Below are positions 35,645-44,807 of a stretch of 64,000 bases of DNA, piece by piece; positions within the stretch are counted from its first letter, which is position 1, and every line of letters begins with the position of its first letter. Both the position numbers and the translations under genes were made by a program. The notes beneath the pieces were generated by a model that saw only the letters and a program-made list of their open reading frames with translations, made no database searches and was not told the origin of the DNA. Source of the stretch: Arthrobacter livingstonensis (lineage in GTDB: Bacteria; Actinomycetota; Actinomycetes; Actinomycetales; Micrococcaceae); assembly GCF_003219815.1 (NCBI RefSeq), contig NZ_QJVD01000002.1, forward strand, positions 81,574 through 145,573, given 5' to 3'.

Positions 35645-35692
35645 CTGGGGATTGCGAGCAGTGGGAGCAGCTGGGGATTGCGAGCAGTGGGA
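35645..35692 (+). repeat. Two direct 26-base-spaced repeats
   Basis: CTGGGGATTGCGAGCAGTGG followed by GA occurs at 35645-35666 and again at 35671-35692, with a 4-base spacer. It lies in the 285-base gap before the HTH-TOBE gene, next to family C copy 2. No gene is visible in the gap. Confidence 0.7.
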
Positions 35693-35700
35693 ACGCTTAG

Positions 35701-35756
35701 GGACTATCCGACTGACGGCCGCGGGCGGCCTTACAGTCTCCTTTACGTCGGCTACG
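35701..35756 (-). repeat. Dispersed repeat family C copy 2
   Basis: The reverse complement matches the core at 31551-31606 closely: GGACTATCCGACTGACGGCC, then GCGGGCGGCC and GTCTCCTTTACGTCGGCTAC on the plus strand. It sits about 105 bases before the HTH-TOBE start, upstream of the mod operon. Confidence 0.75.
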
Positions 35757-35860
35757 AAGAACCACCACCTCCGCCTCTTCGGGGATGGCAGATTGCTGCT
35801 GGACGTACATGCGGTCCCGTCGGCGTTTATTTTCCGTATTTGAGGATATAGACTCGGCAA

Positions 35861-36268
35861 ATGGCACTTATCCGAGTTTCCGAAGCCGCCCGGTTTCTTG
35901 GCGTCAGTGACGACACCGTCCGGCGCTGGCTGGACAACGGCACCCTCCACGGGCAAAAGGACAGGCAGGGACGCCTGGTCATCGATGGCGTGGAACTGGC
36001 CGCCGTAGCCCAGTCCCAGTCCCAACTGCCGCAGGACCCCACGGGCGTTGGCAGTTCCGCCCGCAACAGGTTCGTCGGCCTGGTCACCAACGTGGTCATG
36101 GATACGGTGATGGCCCAGGTCGAGTTGCAGTGCGGCCCGTTCCGCGTCGTATCGCTCATGAGCAGCGAGGCCGTCAGGGACCTAAAGCTCGAACCGGGAG
36201 CGGTGGCCACCGCCGTCATCAAGTCCACCAATGTGATCATTGAAATTCCACAAGGGGCCAAACCATGA
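35861..36268 (+). CDS. Small HTH-TOBE molybdate-binding regulator-like protein
   Basis: This 135-residue protein fuses a MerR-like helix-turn-helix (VSEAARFLGVSDDTVRRWLD, with DRQGRLVIDGVELAAVA) to one C-terminal mop/TOBE domain (RNRFVGLVTNVVMDTVMAQV through SSEAVRDLKLEPGAVATAVI). TOBE domains bind molybdate or tungstate. It overlaps modA by ATGA, so it is likely a molybdate sensor or storage protein in the mod operon. It differs from E. coli ModE, which has two mop repeats. Ribosome site is weak, and a TATAGA sequence 16 bases before the ATG may be a -10, giving a short leader. Confidence 0.85.
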   Translation: MALIRVSEAARFLGVSDDTVRRWLDNGTLHGQKDRQGRLVIDGVELAAVAQSQSQLPQDPTGVGSSARNRFVGLVTNVVMDTVMAQVELQCGPFRVVSLMSSEAVRDLKLEPGAVATAVIKSTNVIIEIPQGAKP

Positions 36269-37068
36269 GAAAAATGTTCCGCAAGCCTGCCGCCGCTGCA
36301 GCCGCCATCCTTGTCGCAGTGTCCCTGGCGGCCTGTGGCGGGAGCGCCGGCAGCACTGGGATATCGGCTGCGCCGGGCAGCACCCCTGCACTCTCCGGAA
36401 CCCTTACCGTTTTCGCTGCGGCGTCGCTGAAGCCGACGTTCACCGAGCTGGCCGCCACCTTTGAAAAGGAAAACCCGGCGGTCAAGGTTTCGCTCAACTT
36501 TGACGGCTCCTCCACCCTCGTCAGCCAAATCACGCAGGGCGCCCCGGCCGACGTTTTTGCCTCGGCGGACCAGGCCAACATGACCAAGCTCAGCGATGCC
36601 AAGCTCGTTTCCGGATCCCCGGCCATCTTCGCCACCAACGTTCTGACCATCGTCGTTCCTCCGAACAACCCGGCGAACATCACCACATTCGCCGACTTGG
36701 CCAAGCCGGGCGTGAAAGTGGTGGTCTGCGCAGCCCAGGTCCCCTGCGGGGCCGCGGCCAAGAGCGACGAGGCGAGTGCCGGCGTCGTCGTCAAGCCTGT
36801 GAGCGAGGAACTCAACGTCACCAGCGTCCTGGGCAAGGTCACCTCGGGCGAGGCCGACGCAGGCCTGGTGTATGTCACGGACGCCACCACGGCCGGGGAC
36901 AAGGTGAAGACGGTGCCGCTCAAGCTCGAGCACCCCACCGTCAACAAGTACCCGATCGCCGCGGTGTCCACGTCAAAGAACCAGGAACCAGCCAAGGCAT
37001 TTATCGCCCTGGTCACCGGGCCCAGCGGCCAAAAAGTCCTCGGGGATGCCGGGTTTGGGACCCCGTAA
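36265..37068 (+). CDS. modA: Molybdate ABC transporter substrate-binding lipoprotein
   Basis: This 267-residue extracellular lipoprotein has a signal peptide with lipobox LAAC ([10 protein letters not shown]). Mature motifs fit Mod[65 protein letters not shown] and [13 protein letters not shown]. It captures molybdate (or tungstate) for ModB/ModC. It overlaps the regulator by ATGA at its start and the modB gene by 23 bases at its end, so the operon is translationally coupled. Confidence 0.94.
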   Translation: MRKMFRKPAAAAAAILVAVSLAACGGSAGSTGISAAPGSTPALSGTLTVFAAASLKPTFTELAATFEKENPAVKVSLNFDGSSTLVSQITQGAPADVFASADQANMTKLSDAKLVSGSPAIFATNVLTIVVPPNNPANITTFADLAKPGVKVVVCAAQVPCGAAAKSDEASAGVVVKPVSEELNVTSVLGKVTSGEADAGLVYVTDATTAGDKVKTVPLKLEHPTVNKYPIAAVSTSKNQEPAKAFIALVTGPSGQKVLGDAGFGTP

Positions 37069-37894
37069 CCGCGCATGGCAGTATCGGGCCGTTCCGCTCT
37101 GGGTCTATGTCGTCGCCGCAGCAGGGGCACTGTTCATCCTGGTGCCCCTGCTGGGCATGGTGGCCAAGGTCAACTGGGCCCAGTTCGTCCCGCTCATCAC
37201 GTCCGAGTCATCGCTCGACGCACTGCTCCTGAGCTTGAAAACGGCGGCCGCCAGCACGGCGCTGTGCATTGTTTTTGGTGTTCCCCTGGCCCTGGTGCTG
37301 GCCAGGGCGCAGTTCGCTGGGCAGCGGATCCTGCGCGCGCTGATCCTGCTGCCGCTGGTGGTCCCGCCGGTGGTGGGCGGCTTGGCGCTGCTGTACACCT
37401 TTGGCCGTGAGGGGCTGCTGGGTAAGTCCCTGACCGTTCTGGGCATTGACGTTGCCTTTTCCACCACGGCGGTGGTCATGGCACAGGCCTTTGTCGCCCT
37501 GCCGTTCCTCGTCCTGAGCCTGGAGGGAACGTTGCGCACGGCTGGGCAAAAGTATGAGGCCGTCGCTGCAACGCTTGGGGCGCGCCCCTCCACGGTGCTG
37601 CGCCGGATCACCATTCCCCTGGTGCTGCCCGGCCTGGTCTCCGGCGCGGTGCTGTCGTTCGCCCGCAGCCTGGGCGAATTCGGGGCCACACTCACGTTCG
37701 CCGGCAGCCTGCAGGGGGTCACCCGCACCCTGCCGCTGGAGATCTACCTGCAGCGCGAAACTGATCCCGACGCCGCAGTTGCCCTCTCTTTCCTGCTGAT
37801 CGCCGTCGCCGTGGTGGTGGTTGCCCTGACGTACCGCACGCCGCGACTGCCCCGGCCGGCTGCGGACGCCGTGCCCGAAACGGCCGCGGCATGA
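37046..37894 (+). CDS. modB: Molybdate ABC transporter permease
   Basis: This 282-residue membrane protein has six hydrophobic segments, e.g. [20 protein letters not shown] and [20 protein letters not shown], with the permease coupling motif [20 protein letters not shown]. It starts with ATG at 37046 inside the modA 3' end (23-base overlap); a downstream start in this frame is less likely because it would remove part of the first segment. The C-terminal ATG of modC overlaps its stop (ATGA). Confidence 0.93.
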   Translation: MPGLGPRNRAWQYRAVPLWVYVVAAAGALFILVPLLGMVAKVNWAQFVPLITSESSLDALLLSLKTAAASTALCIVFGVPLALVLARAQFAGQRILRALILLPLVVPPVVGGLALLYTFGREGLLGKSLTVLGIDVAFSTTAVVMAQAFVALPFLVLSLEGTLRTAGQKYEAVAATLGARPSTVLRRITIPLVLPGLVSGAVLSFARSLGEFGATLTFAGSLQGVTRTLPLEIYLQRETDPDAAVALSFLLIAVAVVVVALTYRTPRLPRPAADAVPETAAA

Positions 37895-39042
37895 CGCTGG
37901 AGCTGAGCGCCACAATCGGGGACCGCAATCTCGAGGTCTCGCTGACGGTGGGGCCTCAGGAGACCGTCGCGGTGATGGGCCCCAACGGTGCCGGCAAATC
38001 CTCCGTGGTGCAGGTCCTTGCCGGCCTCCTGAGGCCCGACGCCGGCCACGCCACCCTGGGCGGGCGCCCCCTGTTCCGTATGGGGAACCCCGGGCTGTGG
38101 CTGCCGCCGCACACCCGCGGGATCGGATTGCTGGCCCAGGACCCCCTGCTGTTCCCGCACTTGAGCGTGCTGGAGAACGTGGCCTTTGGCCCGCGCAGCC
38201 AGGGGCGGAGCCGTTCGGAGGCCGCCGCTGCCGCACGGCACTGGCTCAGCGAGGTCGACGCCGTCGAACTTGCCTCGCGCAAGCCGGGGCAGCTCTCCGG
38301 GGGGCAGGCCCAGCGCGTTGCCCTGGCCCGGGCGCTGGCCACCGACCCCGAACTTCTCCTGCTCGACGAACCGATGGCCGCCCTGGACATCAACAGCGCC
38401 CCGTTCCTGCGCAGCCTGCTCAAGCGCGTGCTGGCCGGCCGGCGCGCCGTCATCGTCACCCACCATGTCCTGGACGCGCTCATGCTCGCGGACCGGATCA
38501 TCGTCATGGACGGCGGCCGCATCGTGGAGGAAGGCCCCACCGCGGCGGTCCTGTCCCACCCGCGCAGCCCGTTCGCGGCGTCGCTGGCCGGGCTGAACGT
38601 CCTCACCGGGTCCCTTTCCGGTGCAGGGGTTCAGACGCCCGACGCCGGACTGGTCGCCGGTCGCCTGACCGGGGGCCTTGCCGCCGATGCGGAAGGTGAC
38701 AGGCCGGCAGACGTGGCGGCCCGGTCGGATGCCGTGTCCGCATCCGCGCCGGCGCCAAGCGGTTCCGCGGGAAGCAGCCCGGCAAAGGGCGGGCCGGAAG
38801 GAATGGCGGCCTTTCCGCCGTCGGCCGTGTCCGTGTTCCTGGCGCCCCCGCAGGGCAGCCCGCGCAACTGTTTCCCGGTGACCGTGTCCGAGCTGGAGCC
38901 TCACGGGGACCACATCCGGGTCCGCGCCGGCCGGCTGGCAGCAGATATCTCCCCCGCCGCGACCGCCGAACTGCAGCTGACACCGGGCTCGCGCGTGTTC
39001 TTTGTGGTCAAGGCGGCCGAGGTCGACATCTACCCGGCGTAA
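37891..39042 (+). CDS. modC: Molybdate ABC transporter ATP-binding protein
   Basis: This 383-residue ATPase energises molybdate import. Walker A is [15 protein letters not shown], signature [15 protein letters not shown], Walker [13 protein letters not shown] and switch TVTHHVL-like VTHHVLDAL. After the ATPase domain (to about residue 235) a low-complexity Ala/Gly/Pro linker (about 255-315) precedes a C-terminal TOBE domain ([20 protein letters not shown] to [11 protein letters not shown]). Last gene of the operon; transcription ends at the hairpin at 39133. The long linker is unusual compared with other ModC proteins. Confidence 0.93.
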   Translation: MTLELSATIGDRNLEVSLTVGPQETVAVMGPNGAGKSSVVQVLAGLLRPDAGHATLGGRPLFRMGNPGLWLPPHTRGIGLLAQDPLLFPHLSVLENVAFGPRSQGRSRSEAAAAARHWLSEVDAVELASRKPGQLSGGQAQRVALARALATDPELLLLDEPMAALDINSAPFLRSLLKRVLAGRRAVIVTHHVLDALMLADRIIVMDGGRIVEEGPTAAVLSHPRSPFAASLAGLNVLTGSLSGAGVQTPDAGLVAGRLTGGLAADAEGDRPADVAARSDAVSASAPAPSGSAGSSPAKGGPEGMAAFPPSAVSVFLAPPQGSPRNCFPVTVSELEPHGDHIRVRAGRLAADISPAATAELQLTPGSRVFFVVKAAEVDIYPA

Positions 39043-39132
39043 ACCGGGCTCCGCCCACCTTGAACTCGAAAACTGCGCCTATTTCCGGAATCGGCACCAG
39101 CCAATTCAGGCCGGGTGGCGGGCCCGCCAAAC

Positions 39133-39166
39133 GGAAAGTCCCCGGCCAACTGGCCGGGGACTTTCC
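39133..39166. terminator. Perfect bidirectional terminator hairpin
   Basis: GGAAAGTCCCCGGCCA pairs with TGGCCGGGGACTTTCC, a perfect 16-bp stem with a 2-base loop. It lies between the converging modC and tRNA-fMet genes and can terminate both. Confidence 0.9.
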
Positions 39167-39172
39167 TCATCA

Positions 39173-39249
<77 letters not shown>

Positions 39250-39260
39250 TTGCGTCCTCA

Positions 39261-39289
39261 ACAGTACATGCCATTGGGCGGATCACCAA
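39261..39289 (-). promoter_or_regulatory. Putative tRNA-fMet promoter
   Basis: On the minus strand TTGGTG (39284-39289) is separated by 17 bases from TACTGT (39261-39266), about 12 bases before the mature tRNA 5' end. Spacing and position suit a sigma-A promoter; both hexamers are imperfect. Confidence 0.4.
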
Positions 39290-39325
39290 CTCGAGGCGGT
39301 GGGACCCCGGTTGAATCCTCCTAAA

Positions 39326-39442
39326 CCCGCCCGTAGTACAGTTCCGGCGGGTGGGCGCTCGGTTGAGCGTACCGAATTCCGCCCGTAGTACAGTTCCGGC
39401 GGGTGGCCAGCTTGACGACCCGCCAGAGCTGTACAACGGGCG
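39326..39442. repeat. Dispersed repeat family D, two direct copies and one inverted
   Basis: CGCCCGTAGTACAGTTCCGG followed by CGGGTGG occurs at 39326-39354 and 39378-39406 and in opposite, diverged form at 39418-39442. It lies in the gap (39250-39613) between the tRNA and the enoyl-CoA hydratase gene, where no coding sequence is visible. Confidence 0.75.
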
Positions 39443-39490
39443 CTGGATCCGAGACAGGCTCGACGATGAGGCGGCGGATTCGGTGTCTTC

Positions 39491-39547
39491 GCAGGCCGCG
39501 TCAGGGAGACCGCAAGGCCGCCCGCGGCCGGCGGTCGGAAAGCGGCC
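39491..39547 (+). repeat. Dispersed repeat family C copy 3
   Basis: GCAGGCCGCGTCAGGGAGAC followed by CGCAAGGCCGCCCGCGGCCG aligns with the core at 31551-31606 in the same orientation, with the same central palindrome. It lies 67 bases after the end of the enoyl-CoA hydratase gene. Confidence 0.7.
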
Positions 39548-39613
39548 GAGCAAATGCCGATTCCACCGCCATGACGGGGCCTCGACAGGCTCGACCACCG
39601 GAAACACCGCACG

Positions 39614-40390
39614 CTACCGGTGCTTAAACTCCGCGGCACGCTTTTCGGTGAACGCGGCCATGCCTTCCTTCTGGTCTTCGGTGGCGAAGCAGGAAAAGAT
39701 CAGTCGGCGTTCCAGGCGGACGCCCTCGGTGAGCGTGGACTCGTAGGCGGCGTTGACGGCCTCCTTGGCGGTCATGGCTACCGGCTTGGACATGCCCGCA
39801 ATCACGGCGGCCGTGGCCATTGCATCCTCCAGCAGGGACTCGACGGGCACCACACGGGCCACCAGCCCTGCCTGCTCGGCTTCCGCGGCCCCCATGACCC
39901 GCCCGGTCAGCACCATCTCCATGGCCTTGGCCTTGCCGATGGCGCGGGTCAGCCGCTGCGAGCCGCCCATGCCCGGGATGACGCCGAGCTTGATTTCCGG
40001 CTGTCCGAACTTCGCGTTGTCCGCGGCGATGATGAAGTCGGCAATCATTGCGAGCTCGCAGCCGCCGCCCAAGGCGTGCCCGGCGACGGCGGCGATCATC
40101 GGCGTGCGGACCTTGGCCAGCGAATCCCACACGGAGAACCAATCGAGCTGGTACATCTCCACCGACGACTTCTGCGCCATTTCCTTGATGTCAGCACCCG
40201 CAGCAAATGCCCGGGTGGAGCCGGTGATGACAATGGCACCCACGCCGGGGTCGACGTCGAACGCACGGGCGGCGGCGAGAATCTCCCGGCCCATGGCGTC
40301 ACTGAGGGCGTTCAGGGCATCGGGCCGGTTAAGCGTGATCAGGCCGACCCGCCCGCGTTGTTCGGCCAGGATCAAGGAGTATGCCGTCAT
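39614..40390 (-). CDS. Enoyl-CoA hydratase (valine pathway position)
   Basis: This 258-residue crotonase hydrates 2-enoyl-CoA. Its active site includes [18 protein letters not shown] and [20 protein letters not shown], with the first oxyanion segment and the second catalytic Glu in [19 protein letters not shown]. The ATG at 40390 is chosen over a TTG two codons earlier. It is the last gene of an operon with 3-hydroxyisobutyrate dehydrogenase, 3-hydroxyisobutyryl-CoA hydrolase and isobutyryl-CoA dehydrogenase, so it probably hydrates methacrylyl-CoA in valine breakdown. The family also serves general beta-oxidation. Confidence 0.9.
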   Translation of the reverse strand: MTAYSLILAEQRGRVGLITLNRPDALNALSDAMGREILAAARAFDVDPGVGAIVITGSTRAFAAGADIKEMAQKSSVEMYQLDWFSVWDSLAKVRTPMIAAVAGHALGGGCELAMIADFIIAADNAKFGQPEIKLGVIPGMGGSQRLTRAIGKAKAMEMVLTGRVMGAAEAEQAGLVARVVPVESLLEDAMATAAVIAGMSKPVAMTAKEAVNAAYESTLTEGVRLERRLIFSCFATEDQKEGMAAFTEKRAAEFKHR

Positions 40391-40445
40391 GGTCAAGGTT
40401 TTCCGTTCAGTTCAAGGTCGGTGAGTGGGACGGGGGCCGGCGTTG

Positions 40446-41438
40446 TCAGCCGCCAGAATTTTCCGGCGAAGTGTTATCCTGCGCAGTGTTCTCCTGCGCA
40501 GCGTCCAAGGTTGCAAGCCCCTCCGACGCGTCCCTGATGGTGTTGATGATCCCGGAGAAGTCGGTCCCGGCGCCGCCGTCGAGGGCGAAGTGGCGGTAGA
40601 TTTCCTCGGCAGCCCGGCCCATTGAGGCCGCAGTGCCCGTGGCGTTCAGTGCCTCCACGGCCAGGCCCAGGTCCTTGGCCATGAGCGCGCCGGCGAAGCC
40701 AGGCTGGTAGTCGCGGTTGGCGGGGCTGGCGGGCACCGGCCCGGGGACGGGGCAGTTGGTGGTCAGCGCCCAGCACTGGCCGGACGCGTTGGCGGCCACG
40801 TCGTACAGCGCCTGGTGGGTCAGTCCGAGCTTTTCGCCCAGCACAAACGCCTCGCTGACGGCGATCATGGACACCCCCAGGATCATGTTGTTGCACACCT
40901 TGGCCGCCTGGCCCGCACCTGGTCCGCCACAGTGGACAATCCGCCGGCCCATGACCTCAAAAATGTCGGCGGCGTCGGTAAAGTCCTCCCCGGAGCCACC
41001 CACCATGAACGTCAGCGTGCCGGCCTCGGCGCCCATGACTCCGCCGGAAACCGGGGCGTCCAGGCTGTGGTGGCCGGCGGCCAGCGCCAGCTCGTGGGCC
41101 GTGCGGGCGTCCTCGACGGCAATCGTGGAACACTCCAGAAACAGGGACCCCGGTTTGGCCGCGGCCAGCAGCCCTCCGCCGGGCCCCTCGCCATCATAGG
41201 CGGCAAAGACGTGCTTTCCCGCGGGAAGCATGGTGATCACCACATCGGCACCGGATGCCGCCGCCGCCGAGGAGGGGGCCACCACCACGCCCGCTGCCTG
41301 GGCTGCCTCCAGGGCTGCCGGGACGACGTCGAACCCCGTCACCGAATACCCCGCCTTCACCAAGTTGGCCGCCATGGGCCCGCCCATGTGGCCCAGGCCG
41401 ATAAAAGCGATTGTCCTGCGTGCTGCTTCGCTGTTCAC
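40446..41438 (-). CDS. mmsB: 3-hydroxyisobutyrate dehydrogenase
   Basis: This 330-residue NAD-dependent enzyme oxidises 3-hydroxyisobutyrate to methylmalonate semialdehyde. The Rossmann motif is FIGLGHMGGPMAANLVKAGY; the substrate-binding segment GGVMGAEAGTLTFMVGGSGE and the catalytic lysine in GAGQAAKVCNNMILG are present. It runs on for about 25 extra residues (AAQENTAQDNTSPENSGG) produced by short DNA repeats near 40470-40505. Its GTG start overlaps the stop of the upstream hydrolase gene (GTGA), indicating coupled translation in a valine catabolism operon. Confidence 0.92.
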   Translation of the reverse strand: MNSEAARRTIAFIGLGHMGGPMAANLVKAGYSVTGFDVVPAALEAAQAAGVVVAPSSAAAASGADVVITMLPAGKHVFAAYDGEGPGGGLLAAAKPGSLFLECSTIAVEDARTAHELALAAGHHSLDAPVSGGVMGAEAGTLTFMVGGSGEDFTDAADIFEVMGRRIVHCGGPGAGQAAKVCNNMILGVSMIAVSEAFVLGEKLGLTHQALYDVAANASGQCWALTTNCPVPGPVPASPANRDYQPGFAGALMAKDLGLAVEALNATGTAASMGRAAEEIYRHFALDGGAGTDFSGIINTIRDASEGLATLDAAQENTAQDNTSPENSGG

Positions 41439-42502
41439 TTCAACTCCACCGATCCATTCCGTGAGTTTCCCAGTCCCAATTCATCCGGGCCCAGGCCTTC
41501 GAACGTGCGCGCCACCAGATCGGCCGGCACGTCGGCAAGCGCGGCCGGCTGCCAGGCCGGGTTGCGGTCCTTGTCCACCAGCTGCGCCCTGATCCCTTCG
41601 GCAAAGTCGGGCCAGCGAAGGGCCCGCAGCGAGACGCGCAGCTCCTGGTCCAGCACCTCTTCCAGCGATCCGAGCCCGCGGGCCCGCCGCAAGGCCTCCA
41701 GCGTGACGGTCACGGCGGTGGGCGACTTGGCCAAAATCGTGGCCGCCGCCTTGTCGGCCTCCGGGTGGCCAAGGTCCGCCAGCCGCTTGACGATGGTGCC
41801 GGCGTCGTCCGCGGAATAGGCCTCGTCGATCCAGGGGCGCGCCGCGAGAAGCGAGGATTCCGGCGGTTCCTGCCCATGGCGTGCGACGGCGGAACTTGCG
41901 TTGCGTTCGGTGAGCTCGCCCGCGAGGGTGTCCAGCAGCGAGGAATCCACGAAATGATCCGCCAGGCCCATGGCGATGGCGTCCGCGCCGCTGACCATGG
42001 TCCCGGTGAGCGCGGCGTGCGTGCCCAGTTCGCCCGGGGCGCGGGAAAGCAGGTACGTCCCGCCCACGTCCGGGACGAAGCCGATGCCCGTCTCCGGCAT
42101 GCCGATCCGGGAACGTTCAGTGACGACACGGTGGGATGCGTGCGCGGAGATGCCGACGCCGCCGCCGAGCACCACGCCGTCCATGAAGGCCACGACGGGT
42201 TTCGGGTAGCGCTTGAGGCGGGCGTTGAGGTGGTATTCATCGCGCCAGAACTGCTCGCTTTGGTTCCCGCCGGTGCGCGCGTCGTGGTAGATCGAAACGA
42301 TGTCACCGCCGGCACACAAGCCCCGCCCGCCGGCGCCAGAGATCAAGACGGTGGCAACGGCGTCGTCGGTTTCCCAAGCATCCAGCGCGGCGGCCACGGC
42401 CAGGACCATGGCGTGGTTGAGCGCATTCATGGCCTGGGGCCGGTTCAGCACCAGGTGGCCCAAATGCCCCCTGCGCTGAACCAGAACATCGGTGTTCTCC
42501 AT
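41435..42502 (-). CDS. 3-hydroxyisobutyryl-CoA hydrolase (crotonase superfamily)
   Basis: This 355-residue enzyme releases free 3-hydroxyisobutyrate from its CoA ester, an essential step in valine degradation. The crotonase fold shows ISGAGGRGLCAGGDIVSIYH, FMDGVVLGGGVGISAHASHR and IGMPETGIGFVPDVGGTYL, and the C-terminal extension typical of HIBCH follows (about 265-355, ALRWPDFAEGIRAQLVDKDR). ATG 42502 is selected because AGGAGG lies 8 bases upstream; a longer frame reaches 42535. The stop overlaps the mmsB start. Confidence 0.9.
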   Translation of the reverse strand: MENTDVLVQRRGHLGHLVLNRPQAMNALNHAMVLAVAAALDAWETDDAVATVLISGAGGRGLCAGGDIVSIYHDARTGGNQSEQFWRDEYHLNARLKRYPKPVVAFMDGVVLGGGVGISAHASHRVVTERSRIGMPETGIGFVPDVGGTYLLSRAPGELGTHAALTGTMVSGADAIAMGLADHFVDSSLLDTLAGELTERNASSAVARHGQEPPESSLLAARPWIDEAYSADDAGTIVKRLADLGHPEADKAAATILAKSPTAVTVTLEALRRARGLGSLEEVLDQELRVSLRALRWPDFAEGIRAQLVDKDRNPAWQPAALADVPADLVARTFEGLGPDELGLGNSRNGSVELK

Positions 42503-42535
42503 GTAGCCATCCTCCTGCATTGTGTTCGCAATCAC

Positions 42536-43672
42536 CTAGTCTTCGACCGCCAGCCGTCCCACGATCAGGCGCATGATCTCGTTGCTGCCCTCCAGGATCT
42601 GGTGGACGCGCAGGTCCCGCACAATCTTTTCCAGCCCGTATTCGGCGAGGTAGCCGTAGCCGCCGTGGAGCTGCAGGGCCTGGTTGGCCACGTGGAAGCC
42701 GGCGTCCGTGGCCACGCGCTTGGCCATGGCGCACAGCTTCACGGTGTCCGGGGCGCCATTTTCCAGGGCGTCGGCCGCGCGCAGCAGCATGGTCCGGGCC
42801 GTTTCCAGCTCGGTGTCCATGTCCGCCAGTTCGAAGAGCAGATGCTGTTGTTTGATGAGCGGGCCGCCAAACGCCTGCCGCTCCTTCAGGTATGCGACCG
42901 ACTTCTGAAACGCCGTCCGGCCGCCGCCCAGTGAGCAGGCGCCAATGTTGACCCGGCCACCGTTGAGGCCCTTCATGGCGATCATGAAACCGTCGCCCTC
43001 CCCGCCCAGCCGGTTCGTGGCGGGCACGCGGACGTCCTCGAGGACCACCTGGCGGGTGGGTTGGGAGCGCCAGCCCATTTTCTTCTCCTCGGCGCCGAAG
43101 GACAGCCCGGGCGTGCCGTCCGGGACCATGATGGCCGTGATGCCGTGGCTGCCGGTATCCTGGGTGCGGGCCATGACGATGTACCAGGCGGAGGAGCCGG
43201 CCCCGGAGATGAACTGCTTGGTGCCGTTGATGACGTAGTGGTCGCCGTCGCGCACGGCACGGGTGGACAGTGCGCCAGCGTCGGAGCCCACTCCGGGTTC
43301 GGTCAGGCAGTAGCTGCCCAGTTCCGTCATGGCGGTCAGCCCGGGCAGCCAGGCGGCGCGCTGGGTGTCGGTGCCAAACGCGTCCACCATCCAGGCCACC
43401 ATGTTGTGGATGGAGATGTAGGCGGCGATGGACGGATCCGCGGCGGCCAGTTCCTCAAAGATCAGCACGGCGTCGGTGCGGCTCAACCCGGAACCACCGT
43501 GCTCCTCCCCCACATAGATGCCGCCCATCCCCAATGCGCCTGCTTCCGCCAGGACATCCATGGGGAAGTACTTGTCCTCATCCCATTGGACGGCGTGCGG
43601 GGCCAGCGCCGTGGCGGCAAAGTCACGCACCATCTCCACAACGGCCTGCTGCTCTTCGGTGAGATTTTCCAT
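42536..43672 (-). CDS. Isobutyryl-CoA dehydrogenase-type acyl-CoA dehydrogenase
   Basis: This 378-residue flavoprotein oxidises an acyl-CoA and hands electrons to ETF. Motifs: YCLTEPGVGSDAGALSTRAV for flavin binding, GFMIAMKGLNGGRVNIGACS, QLHGGYGYLAEYGLEKIVRD and the catalytic base E361 in ILEGSNEIMR. This catalytic Glu position is that of isobutyryl/short-branched-chain dehydrogenases. ATG 43672 follows GAGGAGACACA; the open frame reading back to 44638 is fortuitous. Operon with HIBCH, mmsB and enoyl-CoA hydratase: a nearly complete valine pathway, missing only mmsA here. Confidence 0.92.
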   Translation of the reverse strand: MENLTEEQQAVVEMVRDFAATALAPHAVQWDEDKYFPMDVLAEAGALGMGGIYVGEEHGGSGLSRTDAVLIFEELAAADPSIAAYISIHNMVAWMVDAFGTDTQRAAWLPGLTAMTELGSYCLTEPGVGSDAGALSTRAVRDGDHYVINGTKQFISGAGSSAWYIVMARTQDTGSHGITAIMVPDGTPGLSFGAEEKKMGWRSQPTRQVVLEDVRVPATNRLGGEGDGFMIAMKGLNGGRVNIGACSLGGGRTAFQKSVAYLKERQAFGGPLIKQQHLLFELADMDTELETARTMLLRAADALENGAPDTVKLCAMAKRVATDAGFHVANQALQLHGGYGYLAEYGLEKIVRDLRVHQILEGSNEIMRLIVGRLAVED

Positions 43673-43746
43673 TGTGTCTCCTCTTTTCGTCCCGGAGCTG
43701 TTTTTCGATTCTTGGGTCTCGCGGCATTGGGCGCCGGACGGAAGGC

Positions 43747-44673
43747 CTACTTGGTGACCTTGCCTGTCAGTGAGGCGATCGGCCGAAGGAACAGGGGCTG
43801 GGCGGCGAACCAGGCACCCGCGGTGACCAGCAGGGACAGGGCAAAGATGCCAAAGCCCCACCAGTTGACGGCGTCGCTGGAGCCGTACATGTGGTTGAGG
43901 TTGCGCAGGGCCCCGGTGGCCAGTACCAGCGTCACGTGCACAATGATGAACAGCACAAAGTAGATCATCACTGGAAAGTGCACCCTGCGGGCCGCCTCGA
44001 TGGGATAGAACTTGTTCAACGCGCGGGCGTTCTTGGGCCACGCCCCGGACATGCGGATGCCGGTGATGATGGCCAGCGGGGCCGCGATGAACACCGTAAT
44101 GAAGTAGGTCAGCAGCTGCAGGGAGTTGTAGTTCACCCAGCCGTTTTCCGTGGGCCAGTTCAGGGACAGGTATTGCAGCCCGGCGGAAATGGCGTTGGGA
44201 AACACGTCCCAGGTGGTGGGCACGATGCGCAGCCACTGCCCGGTGGCGAAAATGACGATGATGAAAATGAGCCCGTTGAGCACCCACAGCGCGTCGAGTG
44301 TCAGGTGGAACCACAGGTCCAGACTGATCTTGGTGGGCGCGTTCCGCGTTTTGATCAGGCCCTTGTTGTTCCTGATCCAGTGGGCCGGGGGACGCTTGGA
44401 GGTGCGCACCTGCCAGCCGGAGCGAATGATCAGCACAATGAAGAACATGTTCAAAAAGTGCTGCCAGCCCAGCCACGCCGGGAAACCGACGGGTGCGGTG
44501 GCCGGCAGCTCCGACTGCCCCGGGTAGCTGCCCATCCAGGACTTCACGCCGTCGAGGCCGGTGAACCAGCGGGCGGCCAGCACCAGGACCAGCAGGCCAA
44601 CCACGATGGCACCGGCGACGAGGGCCGGTTTGGCCCACTTGTTCCCGGCGTGCTTCTTAGTGGGGGTCGACAT
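43747..44673 (-). CDS. Cytochrome b/b6-domain membrane protein
   Basis: This 308-residue integral membrane protein has at least five hydrophobic stretches: ALVAGAIVVGLLVLVLAARW, a second at LGWQHFLNMFFIVLIIRSG, a third at LWVLNGLIFIIVIFATG, then LLTYFITVFIAAPLAIITGI and FPVMIYFVLFIIVHVTLVLA, with a last near GIFALSLLVTAGAWFA. Conserved histidines (in WQHFLN, LWFHLTL, RRVHFP, IIVHVTL) could ligate two hemes, as in thiosulfate-reductase/formate-dehydrogenase cytochrome b subunits. It lies between ETF and isobutyryl-CoA dehydrogenase genes, with no molybdoenzyme partner in sight. Electron-transfer role is inferred. Confidence 0.7.
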   Translation of the reverse strand: MSTPTKKHAGNKWAKPALVAGAIVVGLLVLVLAARWFTGLDGVKSWMGSYPGQSELPATAPVGFPAWLGWQHFLNMFFIVLIIRSGWQVRTSKRPPAHWIRNNKGLIKTRNAPTKISLDLWFHLTLDALWVLNGLIFIIVIFATGQWLRIVPTTWDVFPNAISAGLQYLSLNWPTENGWVNYNSLQLLTYFITVFIAAPLAIITGIRMSGAWPKNARALNKFYPIEAARRVHFPVMIYFVLFIIVHVTLVLATGALRNLNHMYGSSDAVNWWGFGIFALSLLVTAGAWFAAQPLFLRPIASLTGKVTK

Positions 44674-44807
44674 GGATTCAATTACCTCTTTCAAGAACGT
44701 TCCTGCTGCCGCTGCCACATTAACCTGCAAGCACGTGTGGCCTTCAACGTCTATTTGTAGCAGTTGCGGGGGCGCATGCAGCCATCGGCCGTCACGGGCC
44801 GTCGGCA

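Noticed and set aside
43673-44638. N-terminal extension of the isobutyryl-CoA dehydrogenase
   Set aside because: It overlaps the cytochrome b gene in another frame; GAGGAG and ATG 43672 define the true start.
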